From NCBI GenBank assembly GCA_040830545.1, contig JBFOMB010000102.1, forward strand, positions 1 through 9,326: a DNA stretch of 9,326 nt, in the 5' to 3' direction. Positions 1-7,600 of the stretch are shown here, piece after piece. Under the pieces are notes generated by a model. That model made no database searches and had not been told where the DNA came from. It was given only the letters and a program-made list of their open reading frames with translations. A program made the position numbers and the translations under genes. The DNA is from HXMU1420-2 sp040830545 (GTDB lineage: Bacteria > Pseudomonadota > Alphaproteobacteria > Rhodobacterales > Rhodobacteraceae). Numbering within the stretch: the stretch's first letter is position 1; the number at the start of each line of letters is the position of its first letter.

Positions 1-329
1 GAGGCCTCGACAAAGAACAGAATGCCAAAGCCAAACATGCGTGCGAGGCCAAAGCGGTCTGACATCGCGCCGCCAACGAGGATGAGCGATGCGAGCGTCA
101 GCATGTAAGCGTTATGCACCCACTGCGCCTGAATCAGGTTCGCGTCCAGTGAACTGCGGATTGCGGGCATCGCGATGGCCACAACTGTCCCATCAATGTA
201 GCTGAGCGCAGAGGCCAGAATCGCCGCAGCCAACACATATTTTCGACGTTCAGGCGCGCAGAACCCGTCCTGAAACACAGACGCCGCCGGTTGGTCCGGC
301 GGCGCGTGAGTTTTGTTCGCTTCGGTCAA
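1..329 (-). CDS. MFS drug/solute exporter, DHA2-like (N-terminal fragment)
   Basis: This is the N-terminal ~109 residues of a major facilitator superfamily proton-coupled exporter in the inner membrane; the rest lies beyond the left edge. The conceptual translation contains CAPERRKYVLAAAILASALS, then YIDGTVVAIAMPAI, which matches the first helix and the D-x-T-V-V motif of EmrB/QacA (DHA2) transporters. Next comes QWVHNAYMLTLASLILVGG and the motif-A-like loop GGAMSDRFGLARMFGFG between helices 2 and 3. The substrate cannot be read from the sequence. The start is uncertain. The reading frame is closed by a TGA just after the bactofilin stop, leaving TTG at 329 (N-terminus MTEANKTHAPPDQPAA) or GTG at 278 as possible starts, neither with a good ribosome-binding site. 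The TTG start would place a 9-bp hairpin inside the gene. It lies 17 bases downstream of the bactofilin gene in the same direction, so co-transcription is possible but not shown. Confidence 0.85.
   Translation of the reverse strand, partial: MTEANKTHAPPDQPAASVFQDGFCAPERRKYVLAAAILASALSYIDGTVVAIAMPAIRSSLDANLIQAQWVHNAYMLTLASLILVGGAMSDRFGLARMFGFGILFFVEA
270..304 (-). terminator. Strong hairpin, possible terminator of the M23-bactofilin operon
   Basis: A perfect 9-bp inverted repeat lies at 282-290 (CGCCGCCGG) and 296-304 (CCGGCGGCG), with the 5-base loop TTGGT. Read on the minus strand it follows the bactofilin stop codon by about 40 bases and is followed by TCTGTGTTT, a broken T-run. That fits a weak intrinsic terminator for the operon. 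The same bases are in frame with the MFS gene if that gene starts at TTG 329, so the hairpin may instead be coding or act on translation initiation. Confidence 0.4.
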
Positions 330-346
330 GCCGAGGACCGGTCAGA

Positions 347-844
347 TCAGCCTTCGGCCTTTGCCTTGGCTTCCTTGCGGGCACCAGGGCTCAACGGGTC
401 GTCCTGACGCTGCACGGAACCTTCGAAATGCGCACCGCTTTCGATTGCGATGGTCTTGTGGATTATGTCGCCCTCGACCCGCGCGGTGGAGCTGAGGCGC
501 ACCTTCAGACCACGGACACGACCAACGATTCGGCCATTGATGACCACATCGTCAGCGGTCACTTCGCCCTTGATGGTTGCGGATTCTCCGATGGTCAGCA
601 GATGCGCGCGAATATCACCTTCGACGGTGCCTTCGACCTGGATGTCACCGCTGGTCTTGATGTTGCCGGTGATGTGCAAATCCTGCGACAGAGTGGATGC
701 AGGCGGTTTCACCTTGGGCGCGGCGGGCTTGGCTTCGGCCGGTTTGCTTGCCGGTGCGGCCGGGATGGACGCCGAAGCAGGGGCAGGCGCCGGGGTGTCG
801 GCAGCCTTGGGACCGGGTTCATTGATTTTGCTCTTAGAAAACAT
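347..844 (-). CDS. Bactofilin (polymer-forming cytoskeletal protein)
   Basis: The 165-residue protein has the bactofilin plan. A low-complexity Ala/Pro/Lys-rich N-terminal tail (about residues 11-50) is followed by a right-handed beta-helix domain at about 52-147, with the recurring pattern DLHITGNIKTSGDIQVEG, GDIRAHLLTIGESATIKGEV, VVINGRIVGRV, ARVEGDIIH and AHFEGSV. A short charged tail ends it. Bactofilins polymerise without nucleotide into membrane-associated filaments that localise wall enzymes, polarity factors or stalk machinery. The start is ATG at 844, with GGAAGAG immediately upstream. The first 11 bases overlap the end of the M23 peptidase gene, suggesting translational coupling. 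Bactofilin/M23 pairs are a known arrangement (for example BacA-LmdC in stalked alphaproteobacteria, CcmA-Csd in Helicobacter), so this filament probably positions the adjacent peptidase. The family is clear; the exact cellular role is inference. Confidence 0.95.
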   Translation of the reverse strand: MFSKSKINEPGPKAADTPAPAPASASIPAAPASKPAEAKPAAPKVKPPASTLSQDLHITGNIKTSGDIQVEGTVEGDIRAHLLTIGESATIKGEVTADDVVINGRIVGRVRGLKVRLSSTARVEGDIIHKTIAIESGAHFEGSVQRQDDPLSPGARKEAKAKAEG

Positions 845-2159
845 CTCTTCCAGCCTTGATGTAAGTCATGGGGTTCACGGGTCTTCCGTTCACGCGGATT
901 TCGTAATGTAGGTGAGTACCGGTCGACCGTCCAGTGCTACCCATATCAGCAATGTGATCCCCGCGCGAGACCCTTTGACCCTTTGTCACACGTATCCGTG
1001 TGTTGTGGGCATAACGGGTTTCGACCCCGAAATCGTGCTGGATGATGACCAGACGACCAAAGCCGGATCGCCAGCCGGCAAATTTCACGACACCGTCTGC
1101 AGTGGCAAAGATATCAGTGCCCTGCGGACCGGCGAAATCCAGCCCATTGTGCATACGACGTCCGCCGGTTTTCGGGTCGCGACGGGTGCCGAATCCAGAG
1201 GTGAAGCGCACAGCGGCTTTGACCGGGCTGGCCAATGGCACACGCTCAGCCGCAATGCGGTACATGTTCAATTCATCAAGCTGCCCCAGCAAGCGGTTCG
1301 CCCGCAATTCGTCCGGGTTGGGTTCTTCGCCTCGGGTCGAAAAAGAAATCGGCGTCAGCGGGCCACCCTGACCGGCATAACCCCGGCGCACGGTTTCAAG
1401 GATGCGTTCTGGCGGCATGCCCGCACGTCGGAACATTTTGTTCAACGGATCAACGGAAATGGTTAGCGCCTCTTCCAAGCGGCGGAAGATCTGGTCGTTG
1501 CGCTCTTCCATCAGCTGGATTTCGACCTCCAACTCGCGCGCACGGTCCAGCGCGTTACGGGCATTAGCCTCGATCAGGTCGCGCTCCTCGGCAGTGCGGG
1601 CCAGAACTTCGGCCATGAAGTCCGTCTGACCGGAGCTTGCCCGGGCCAGAGTGCCGCCGCCTTCACCTTGCAGCTCGTTTTCCAACGCAGCCAGTCTGTC
1701 GCGAACGTCTTCGCGTTCCTTCATGGTGTTACGCAGGGTCGACTGAATCACGTCGATCCCGGTCGACAACTCGTGCCGTCGCGTTTCAGACGCCAGCAAT
1801 TCCGATTGCATCACCGAAATCTGTTTCAGTGCCGCGTTGAATCGGTTCTGTGCATCCAGCGCCTCGGCGGCGCGCAGGTCGCGTTCGCCTGCGATGACGT
1901 TCAACCGATCTTCGTACATGTCGCGGTCGCGTTTTGCCTGCTCCCGGAAATTACCCGCGCCGATGCTGTCCATGATCAAAACGGCGGTGGCCACGATGGC
2001 CCAAGCCACGACCAGGGACGCCCCGGCGAAAGCAAGAAACTGGGTTTCGGAGCGCAGGCGGATAAAGCGGGTGTCGGTGTCAGATTTTAGAAACAGGCGT
2101 CGCTCAGGAAACCACTTTTCCAGCAGCGCATGCGTTTTGATTGCAAGACGTGTCCGCAA
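834..2159 (-). CDS. Membrane-anchored M23 (LytM) peptidoglycan endopeptidase with coiled coil
   Basis: A 441-residue cell-wall hydrolase of the M23 family. A basic cytoplasmic N-terminus (1-38) precedes one transmembrane helix (about 41-63). A long periplasmic coiled coil follows (about 72-165 and 185-232), then a linker, and a C-terminal LytM domain from about residue 313. The zinc and catalytic residues are intact: H337 and D341 (MHNGLDF), H385 (RYAHN), and H416/H418 (THLHYE). An active D,D-type cross-link endopeptidase is therefore expected rather than a degenerate EnvC/NlpD-like activator. The start is TTG at 2159. It is the only initiator in frame after an upstream TAA, and AGGGG lies 8 bases ahead. 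The stop overlaps the bactofilin start by 11 bases. The architecture matches LmdC-type peptidases that bind bactofilin through their cytoplasmic N-terminus in other alphaproteobacteria. That partnership is inferred here from gene order. Confidence 0.94.
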   Translation of the reverse strand: MRTRLAIKTHALLEKWFPERRLFLKSDTDTRFIRLRSETQFLAFAGASLVVAWAIVATAVLIMDSIGAGNFREQAKRDRDMYEDRLNVIAGERDLRAAEALDAQNRFNAALKQISVMQSELLASETRRHELSTGIDVIQSTLRNTMKEREDVRDRLAALENELQGEGGGTLARASSGQTDFMAEVLARTAEERDLIEANARNALDRARELEVEIQLMEERNDQIFRRLEEALTISVDPLNKMFRRAGMPPERILETVRRGYAGQGGPLTPISFSTRGEEPNPDELRANRLLGQLDELNMYRIAAERVPLASPVKAAVRFTSGFGTRRDPKTGGRRMHNGLDFAGPQGTDIFATADGVVKFAGWRSGFGRLVIIQHDFGVETRYAHNTRIRVTKGQRVSRGDHIADMGSTGRSTGTHLHYEIRVNGRPVNPMTYIKAGRDVF

Positions 2160-2363
2160 AGAACCTACCCCTGACGTGTCCCTGTCCTGTGACGCCTTGC
2201 TTTGTTAACGGTCGTTAACCCGCGCCTTGGCCCGGTGGATAAAACAGACAGGGTGCACTGGGCAAGAGATTTGACCAGTTAGAGCCGTTTTGTGCGGCAA
2301 TCTGTGTGAAGTTTGGCAGGATTTTGCCGAGTTTACGTTAGGTTATGTGGGCGTTTGCCCGGC
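2160..2363. other. Upstream region of the M23-bactofilin operon
   Basis: This 204-base gap between the DUF455 stop and the TTG start of the M23 gene contains no convincing reading frame and is more A+T-rich than its surroundings. On the minus strand a weak sigma-70-like pair can be drawn: TTGCCC at 2265-2260 and TTTATC at 2243-2238, spacer 16. The -10 element matches poorly. The most distinctive element is the GTTAAC dyad at 2204-2219, listed separately. No strong terminator for the DUF455 gene is visible; only short 4-bp stems occur just after its stop. Confidence 0.5.
2204..2219. promoter_or_regulatory. GTTAAC dyad resembling a CtrA-binding site
   Basis: The sequence reads GTTAAC-GGTC-GTTAAC, a perfect inverted (and direct) repeat 45-60 bases upstream of the M23 start. 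The alphaproteobacterial cell-cycle regulator CtrA recognises TTAA-N7-TTAA. Here the spacing between the two TTAA cores is 6, one short of consensus. The location ahead of a cell-shape operon fits CtrA control, but the spacing mismatch means another dyad-binding regulator is equally possible. Confidence 0.35.
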
Positions 2364-3182
2364 TCAACGGCTCCAAGTGTCGTCAGCGAGGGGCCAGTAA
2401 AAGTCCGGGGGTAGCCCGGCCTCGGCCCGTTTTTCTTCGTTGAATGGCGGTTTCAACGCGCCTTTGAAGTAGCGCCGGACAAGGTCATGAAACACATCTT
2501 TGGGGTCCAGATCGTGACGGCCGCACAGGAAATGAAACCATTTTGAGCCGTAGGCGACATGCCCGACCTCTTCAGCATAGATGGTTTCCAACGCCTTGAC
2601 CGCGTCGGCCACACCTGCTTTGCGAAATATCTCGATCATGCCGGGGGTCACGTCCAGACCGCGCGCCTCCAACACCATGGGGACCACAGCAAGGCGGCCC
2701 ATGAAATCCTCTGCGGTGTCTTCTGCTGCGCGCCACATGCCAGCGTGGGCAGGCAGGGCGCCATAGTGACTGTCCAGTGTCTCCAGACAATCACTGACCA
2801 GGTAGAAGTGTTTGGATTCCTCATCGGCCGCTTTGACCCAGTCGTCGTAGAAGCCCATCGGCATTGGAACATGGGCAAAGCGCGCGATGATGTCCCAATG
2901 CAGATCGACGGCGTTCAGTTCAATATGTGCCACCGCATGCAGCAACGCGATGCGTCCCGCTGGGCTGCCGGGTTTGCGTTTGGGCACGTCGCGCGGATCG
3001 ACGAGTTCGGGGTGCGCAGGACGGGACGGGTGCAACGGTGGCATCGCACGACCGATTTCGATGCCACCATTTTCCCGTGAATCAAACCAGGTCTGCGCAT
3101 GTTTGCGCGACAGGGCAGTCTTTTTGCGCCCGTCAGCGGTGGTCAGGACCTCAACGGCCATTTCTGCGAGGGATAGCGTCAT
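2364..3182 (-). CDS. DUF455 ferritin-like di-iron protein
   Basis: The product (272 aa from ATG 3182) belongs to the DUF455/COG2833 group of ferritin-like proteins, distantly related to the tRNA hydroxylase MiaE. The N-terminus MTLSLAEMAVEVLTTADGRK and the segment GRIALLHAVAHIELNAVDLH are characteristic. Plausible di-iron ligands are visible: E88 (HIELN), E122 and H125 (EESKH), E172, and E205 and H208 (EEVGH). These give the two E-x-x-H motifs of a four-helix di-iron bundle, so an oxygen-activating or iron-binding role is likely; its reaction is unknown to me. The frame stays open to a TTG at 3245, but family members begin close to the LAE...LTTADG segment, so ATG 3182 is preferred although its ribosome-binding site is poor (AAGGA lies about 20 bases away). 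The gene is divergent from the methyltransferase, sharing a 111-base intergenic region. Confidence 0.88.
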   Translation of the reverse strand: MTLSLAEMAVEVLTTADGRKKTALSRKHAQTWFDSRENGGIEIGRAMPPLHPSRPAHPELVDPRDVPKRKPGSPAGRIALLHAVAHIELNAVDLHWDIIARFAHVPMPMGFYDDWVKAADEESKHFYLVSDCLETLDSHYGALPAHAGMWRAAEDTAEDFMGRLAVVPMVLEARGLDVTPGMIEIFRKAGVADAVKALETIYAEEVGHVAYGSKWFHFLCGRHDLDPKDVFHDLVRRYFKGALKPPFNEEKRAEAGLPPDFYWPLADDTWSR

Positions 3183-3293
3183 GACGCCGGGTGTAATGCA
3201 GTCCTTGCGCACCGCAACCCTTAATCGTTCTGTGTTTGATTGCAAAATTGCAGGACGCGACTACGCTGGCTGAACGTCAGTCAGGGAGGGCGC
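3183..3293. promoter_or_regulatory. Divergent intergenic region with a 12-bp inverted repeat
   Basis: This 111-base region separates the start of the DUF455 gene (minus) from that of the methyltransferase (plus) and should contain both promoters. A short perfect inverted repeat TGCAA-AA-TTGCA lies at 3241-3252 and could be an operator. AGGGAGGG at 3283-3290 is a strong ribosome-binding site 3 bases before the methyltransferase ATG and decides its start. No confident -35/-10 pair could be assigned in either direction. Confidence 0.4.
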
Positions 3294-4118
3294 ATGCCGG
3301 ACGACATCAAAACCATGAAGCTATACTCGGCGGTGGAACGGATAAATACCGAGTTGGAAGCGCAGGGGCTAGGTGATGATGTGCCCCTGACCGTTGCGCA
3401 GCTGACGCCTTACGACCAGCTGCACTATTTCGGAACTGATGCCGTGGACGAGGCGATTGCGGCCTGTGGGATCGATGCGGACGCGCGGGTTCTGGACATC
3501 GGTTCGGGGTTTGGTGGGCCGGCGCGTTATCTTGCGGATACGACGGGCGCACATGTGGATGCTGTGGAACTGCAGGCGGACATGAACGCCGCGGCGTCAA
3601 GCCTGACGCGTCGCTGCGGGTTGGATGACCGCGTTACACATCGGCAGGGCGATATCCTGCAAACGAACCTGGAGCCTGCGGCCTATCAGACGGCGGTCAG
3701 TTGGCTTGCGCTTTACCATATTCCAAACCGAGCGACTCTGTTTCCCCGGATTGGCGCAGCGCTTCGACCTGGTGGGATGCTTTTTGTCGAAGACCTTTAT
3801 TGCCGCGCACCACTGTCGGCGGAGGAGGATGAAATGATGCGTACCATGCTGTTTTCAAATACCCTGCCCACTCAGAGTGACTATGTCTCCGAAGTGGCAA
3901 CCGGCGGATTCACCGAAATCACGTTCCTTGACATGACCGAAACCTGGGCCGGTTTCACCCGGGACCGCCGTGACGCCTTCCGAGACGGTCGGGACCACTA
4001 CGTCGCCCGCCACGGGCAGGCGACATATGAAGCGCTGGATGCGTTCTACGATTGCATCGCCGGGCTGCTGACAACAGGCCACGTTGGCGGTGTCAAGCTG
4101 ACTGCGCGCAGGGGCTGA
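3294..4118 (+). CDS. Class I SAM-dependent methyltransferase, small-molecule type
   Basis: A 274-residue cytoplasmic methyltransferase. The Rossmann-fold SAM motif I is VLDIGSGFGGPARYLA at about 66-81, followed by the acidic residue E92 (AVELQ) that usually contacts the ribose. D120 lies in QGDIL, and the post-motif LRPGGMLFVED is at about 157-167. The N-terminal extension (MKLYSAVERI...) and the C-terminal helical part resemble small-molecule N- or O-methyltransferases such as the sarcosine/dimethylglycine and phosphoethanolamine enzymes. This is a similarity from memory; the substrate cannot be assigned. The start is ATG 3294 because of AGGGAGGG just upstream; an in-frame TTG at 3240 would extend it by 18 unlikely residues into the divergent promoter. 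The gene converges on bcp with only 6 bases between stop codons. Confidence 0.85.
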   Translation: MPDDIKTMKLYSAVERINTELEAQGLGDDVPLTVAQLTPYDQLHYFGTDAVDEAIAACGIDADARVLDIGSGFGGPARYLADTTGAHVDAVELQADMNAAASSLTRRCGLDDRVTHRQGDILQTNLEPAAYQTAVSWLALYHIPNRATLFPRIGAALRPGGMLFVEDLYCRAPLSAEEDEMMRTMLFSNTLPTQSDYVSEVATGGFTEITFLDMTETWAGFTRDRRDAFRDGRDHYVARHGQATYEALDAFYDCIAGLLTTGHVGGVKLTARRG

Positions 4119-4124
4119 ATTGCA

Positions 4125-4583
4125 TCAGCCTTCTACTGCCTCCAGCACAGCCTCGACATGCCCGGGCACCTTCACCTTGTTCCAGCGCTCGGCCACGTTA
4201 CCGTCGCCGTCGATCAGGACTGTCGTGCGCTCGATGCCCATAAAGGTTTTGCCGTACATCTTCTTTTCTTTCCAGACCCCGTAGTCCTCGCAAGTCTGAC
4301 CGTCTTCATCCGACAGCAAAGGCACGGTCAGGTCGTGTTTCGCGACAAACTTGTCGTGGCTTTTCACGCTGTCTTTCGAGACGCCGAACACTTTCACGCC
4401 TGCAGCCTCGAACGCGGCCAAATGTTCGGAAAACCCAATGGCCTCTTTCGTGCAGCCGGATGTATCGTCGCGAGGATAGAAAAACAGCACAACCTTGCTG
4501 CCGCGCAGGTCGGACAGGGTCACGGATTCTCCACCATCGCGGGGCAGGGTGAAATCGGGCGCTTTATCGCCGGTCTGGGCCAT
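4125..4583 (-). CDS. bcp: Thioredoxin-dependent peroxiredoxin, Bcp/PrxQ family
   Basis: A 152-residue peroxiredoxin that reduces hydrogen peroxide and organic hydroperoxides in the cytoplasm using thioredoxin. The AhpC/TSA fold is shown by KAPDFTLP at the start, VVLFFYPRDDTSGCTKEA with peroxidatic Cys44 and the preceding Thr41, and the conserved tail KKMYGKTFMGIERTTVLID. The position five residues after Cys44, where E. coli Bcp has its resolving cysteine, is Ile49. The only other cysteine is Cys98 (GQTCEDYGVW). The enzyme may therefore use Cys98 or an external thiol for resolution. The start is ATG 4583 with GGAGAAG upstream. A longer in-frame reading to 4781 overlaps the opposite-strand giant gene and is rejected. 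It is divergent from the YhdP-like gene and convergent with the methyltransferase. Confidence 0.95.
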   Translation of the reverse strand: MAQTGDKAPDFTLPRDGGESVTLSDLRGSKVVLFFYPRDDTSGCTKEAIGFSEHLAAFEAAGVKVFGVSKDSVKSHDKFVAKHDLTVPLLSDEDGQTCEDYGVWKEKKMYGKTFMGIERTTVLIDGDGNVAERWNKVKVPGHVEAVLEAVEG

Positions 4584-4664
4584 CAAACTTCTCCGGGGTT
4601 GGTCACATTCCGGTTTCAAACTAGGGCATAACACAACAGAATAAAGACGTGGAACGTCAACGAA
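4584..4664. promoter_or_regulatory. Short divergent intergenic region, bcp / YhdP-like gene
   Basis: Eighty-one bases hold the control signals of two divergent genes. The bcp ribosome-binding site (GGAGAAG, minus, 4594-4588) is clear. On the plus side a 13-base hairpin-like element GACGT-GGA-ACGTC (4646-4658) sits just before the ATG at 4665, and no good Shine-Dalgarno sequence is seen. Possible plus-strand promoter hexamers (TTGGTC, TAGGGC) are weak. Confidence 0.35.
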
Positions 4665-7600
4665 ATGGCTGAGGCGGCAGAACAGCCGGCCGACAATCGG
4701 CCCGGGCAGGACAAGCGGGCCAAACGGGCCCAAGCGCGCAAGGCTCGCCGGGCGCGGCCTGTTCGTTTCGTCTGGGCCCATGCATTGTGGTCAGCGATTG
4801 TCGGTGTGACGGTCATGCTGGCACTGATTCTCGGACTGCTGGCCAGCAGCGGTCGGACGATGCAGGTGCCGGGATGGGTGCGCGATGAATTGTCCAGCCG
4901 CGTGACGACCGCGCTGGACGGCGCGATGGCGTTTGATTTTGGCGACATCTCACTGGTGATTGGCGATGGTTGGCGGCCCCGGGTCCGGTTTCGCAATCTG
5001 GTGCTGACACGCCCTGATGGGCAGGAAGCGTTGCGATTGGCGGATGCGGAGGTCAGCTTTTCCGCGTCAGCCCTGTTGCAAGGGGAGGTGCGGCCGAAAC
5101 ATGTGCTGGTCACTGGCGCATTCGCCACGTTGCGAATGGAATCGGATGGTTCGGTCGCGCTGACCATGGGAGACGCAGCGCAGCCAACAGAACGGGCGCA
5201 AAGCATTCCTCAACTTATGGGCAACTGGGACGAGGCGTTGGAGCATCCCATTCTCTCGCAGATGACCGATTTCGAAATTCAGGCGATGACCCTGAACTAT
5301 GAAAATGCGCGGGTCGGGCGGGCGTGGACGGTGGACGGCGGGCAGGTGATCCTGAACCGGGACGGGGATGATCTGGACCTGTCAGCGACCTTCTCACTGC
5401 TCAGCGGACGGGACTATGCCAGCACGGTAGAACTGAATTACGCGTCGCAGATCGGGGATTTGCAGGCGAGCTTTGGGTTTTCGGTGCTGGACATCGCGGC
5501 AGAGGACATTGCGGCGCAAAGTGTTGCCCTCAGTTGGCTGGAGGTGCTGCGCGCGCCAATTTCCGGTCGCTTCCGTGGTGGTATCGAACCGGACGGGTCT
5601 TTGGGACTGTTGCACGCGACGTTGCGGATTGGCGAGGGCGTTTTGCAGCCGACCGAGGCAACGCGGCCCATCCCGTTTGACCATGCCGCAACCTATCTGA
5701 CCTATCTGCCGTCTGAGCAAACGTTAACGGTGGAACAGATTTCCCTGAAAAGCGCCTGGGCCAGCGGGATTGCCGAAGGGCAGGCCTATTTGAACGGCGT
5801 GGACACCGGACGGCTCGACAATCTGGTTGCGCAGGTGCAATTGTCAGACGTTCTGGTCAATCCCAGCGGGCTGTACCCAGAGCCATTGGCGATCGCCCAG
5901 GCTTCCGCCGACTTTCGATTGGAACTGAACCCGTTTCGCCTGTCATTGGGGCAAATGTACCTGACCGACGGTCCGAGCAATTTTCAGACTTCGGGTGAAT
6001 TGACTGCCGCACCGGAAGGGTGGGTTGTGTCACTGGACAGTCACGTGGACCAGATGACGCCAGCGCGGTTGCTGGAAATCTGGCCCGAGGGCGTTGTTTT
6101 CAAACCTCGGCGCTGGGTCGAGGAAAACCTGTTCGATGGCACGATACGCGATGTCAATTTCGCCCTGCGCACGCAGGTGGATCAGCCGCCGGACATGTAC
6201 CTGGACTTTGATATCATCGACGCAACCATGCGGGTTGCCAAATTCCTGCCACCCGCGACCGGGGTGCACGGAACGGCGTCGCTGCTGCGGAACCGCTTTG
6301 CGGCAACTGTCTTGGACGGAGTGGTTGAAAGCGAAGGATATGGCGCAGTCGAGGCCGCCGGATCGACTTTTGTTATCCCGGACGTGCGGATCAAACCCAA
6401 CACACCAGCTACCGTATTTCTGGAAGGGCAAGGTCCCGCCGCCGCTGTGCTGTCTTTACTGAACCGCCCTCCCTTGTCGATCATGAAAAACACGACGCTT
6501 CCGGTCGATCTGGCGGACGGATGGGTGCAGGCAAAAGGCCAATTGGACTTGCCTTTGAAAAAAGGGCTGCAGATCGAGGAAACCGATTTCCGCGTCGCGG
6601 GTGTGATCGAAAAGGTGGAGAGCACGATACTGGTGCCCGGCCATCGGATCACAGCGGATCGCCTGACCGTTGAGGTACGCCCCGACAAGGTGGAATTGGG
6701 CGGTCCCCTGCAGATCAGCGGTATTCCGGCCGAGGCGACCTGGACGCAACCGATCGGACAGGGTGAACCGCAACCAGGTCAGTTGAACGGGCTGGTCGAA
6801 CTGTCAGAGGACGCTGTAAACGCCTTCAAGATTGGTCTGCCACCCGGGTCAGTGTCGGGCAGAGGCCCGGCAGACTTCCGTATTGACCTGCCGCCGGGCA
6901 AAGCGCCGGTGCTAAGCCTGAAGTCCGAGTTGAAAGGGGTCGGTCTGGCCATGCCCGCCATGGGGTGGCGCAAATCGCAAGACAGCACGGGTTCGTTGGA
7001 ATTGACGGCGCGACTGGGCAAACAGCCAGAGGTCGAGGAATTGACGCTGGATGCCGCAGGTATGACTGCGACCGGGCGGATCACCACGCGATCTGACGGC
7101 GGACTGGACCGGGCTTCGTTTTCATCGGTTCGGATTGGGGGATGGTTCAGCGCGCCGGTTGTAATTGTCGGGCGTGGGAAATCCGTCCCGGTCGCCTTGC
7201 GCGTTGGCGGTGGACAATTGGACCTGCAAAGGGCGCAGTTTGGCGGTGGTAACGGTGAAAGCGGACCGATGGAGGTCGCACTGGACCGTTTGAAGATTAC
7301 GGAAAACATCGTTCTGAACAATTTTCAGGGGCGTTTCGCGGGCGGTCGTGGGCTGCGCGGTACGTTCACGGGACAGTTGAGAGGCCGTACGCCGGTCACA
7401 GGTGAAGTGTCGCCGCACGAAACCGGTCGCAGCGCGTTTCGCGTGACCGCTGCGAACGCAGGGGGTGTTTTGCGGGATGCGGGACTGCTGACCCAGGGGC
7501 GGGGCGGTGACTTCTCGATGACGTTGATTCCAGGGCAGGGTACGGGCACTTATGACGGGTCGGCTCGCATCCGAAATCTGCGTGTAACAGATGCTCCCGC

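Noticed and set aside
428..911. Plus-strand open frames opposite the bactofilin
   Set aside because: They are antisense shadows of a clearly recognised gene, with Arg/Gly-rich composition and no family resemblance.
3240..3293. TTG-started extension of the methyltransferase
   Set aside because: It adds 18 residues without family support; the strong AGGGAGGG site belongs to ATG 3294.
3253..3293. Possible SAM riboswitch ahead of the methyltransferase
   Set aside because: Only a 4-bp CTGA/TCAG stem is visible and none of the conserved cores of known SAM riboswitches could be recognised.
4584..4781. N-terminal extension of bcp upstream to 4781
   Set aside because: It would overlap the opposite-strand YhdP-like gene by over 100 bases, and the family start (MAQTGDKAPDF) with a good ribosome-binding site is at 4583.
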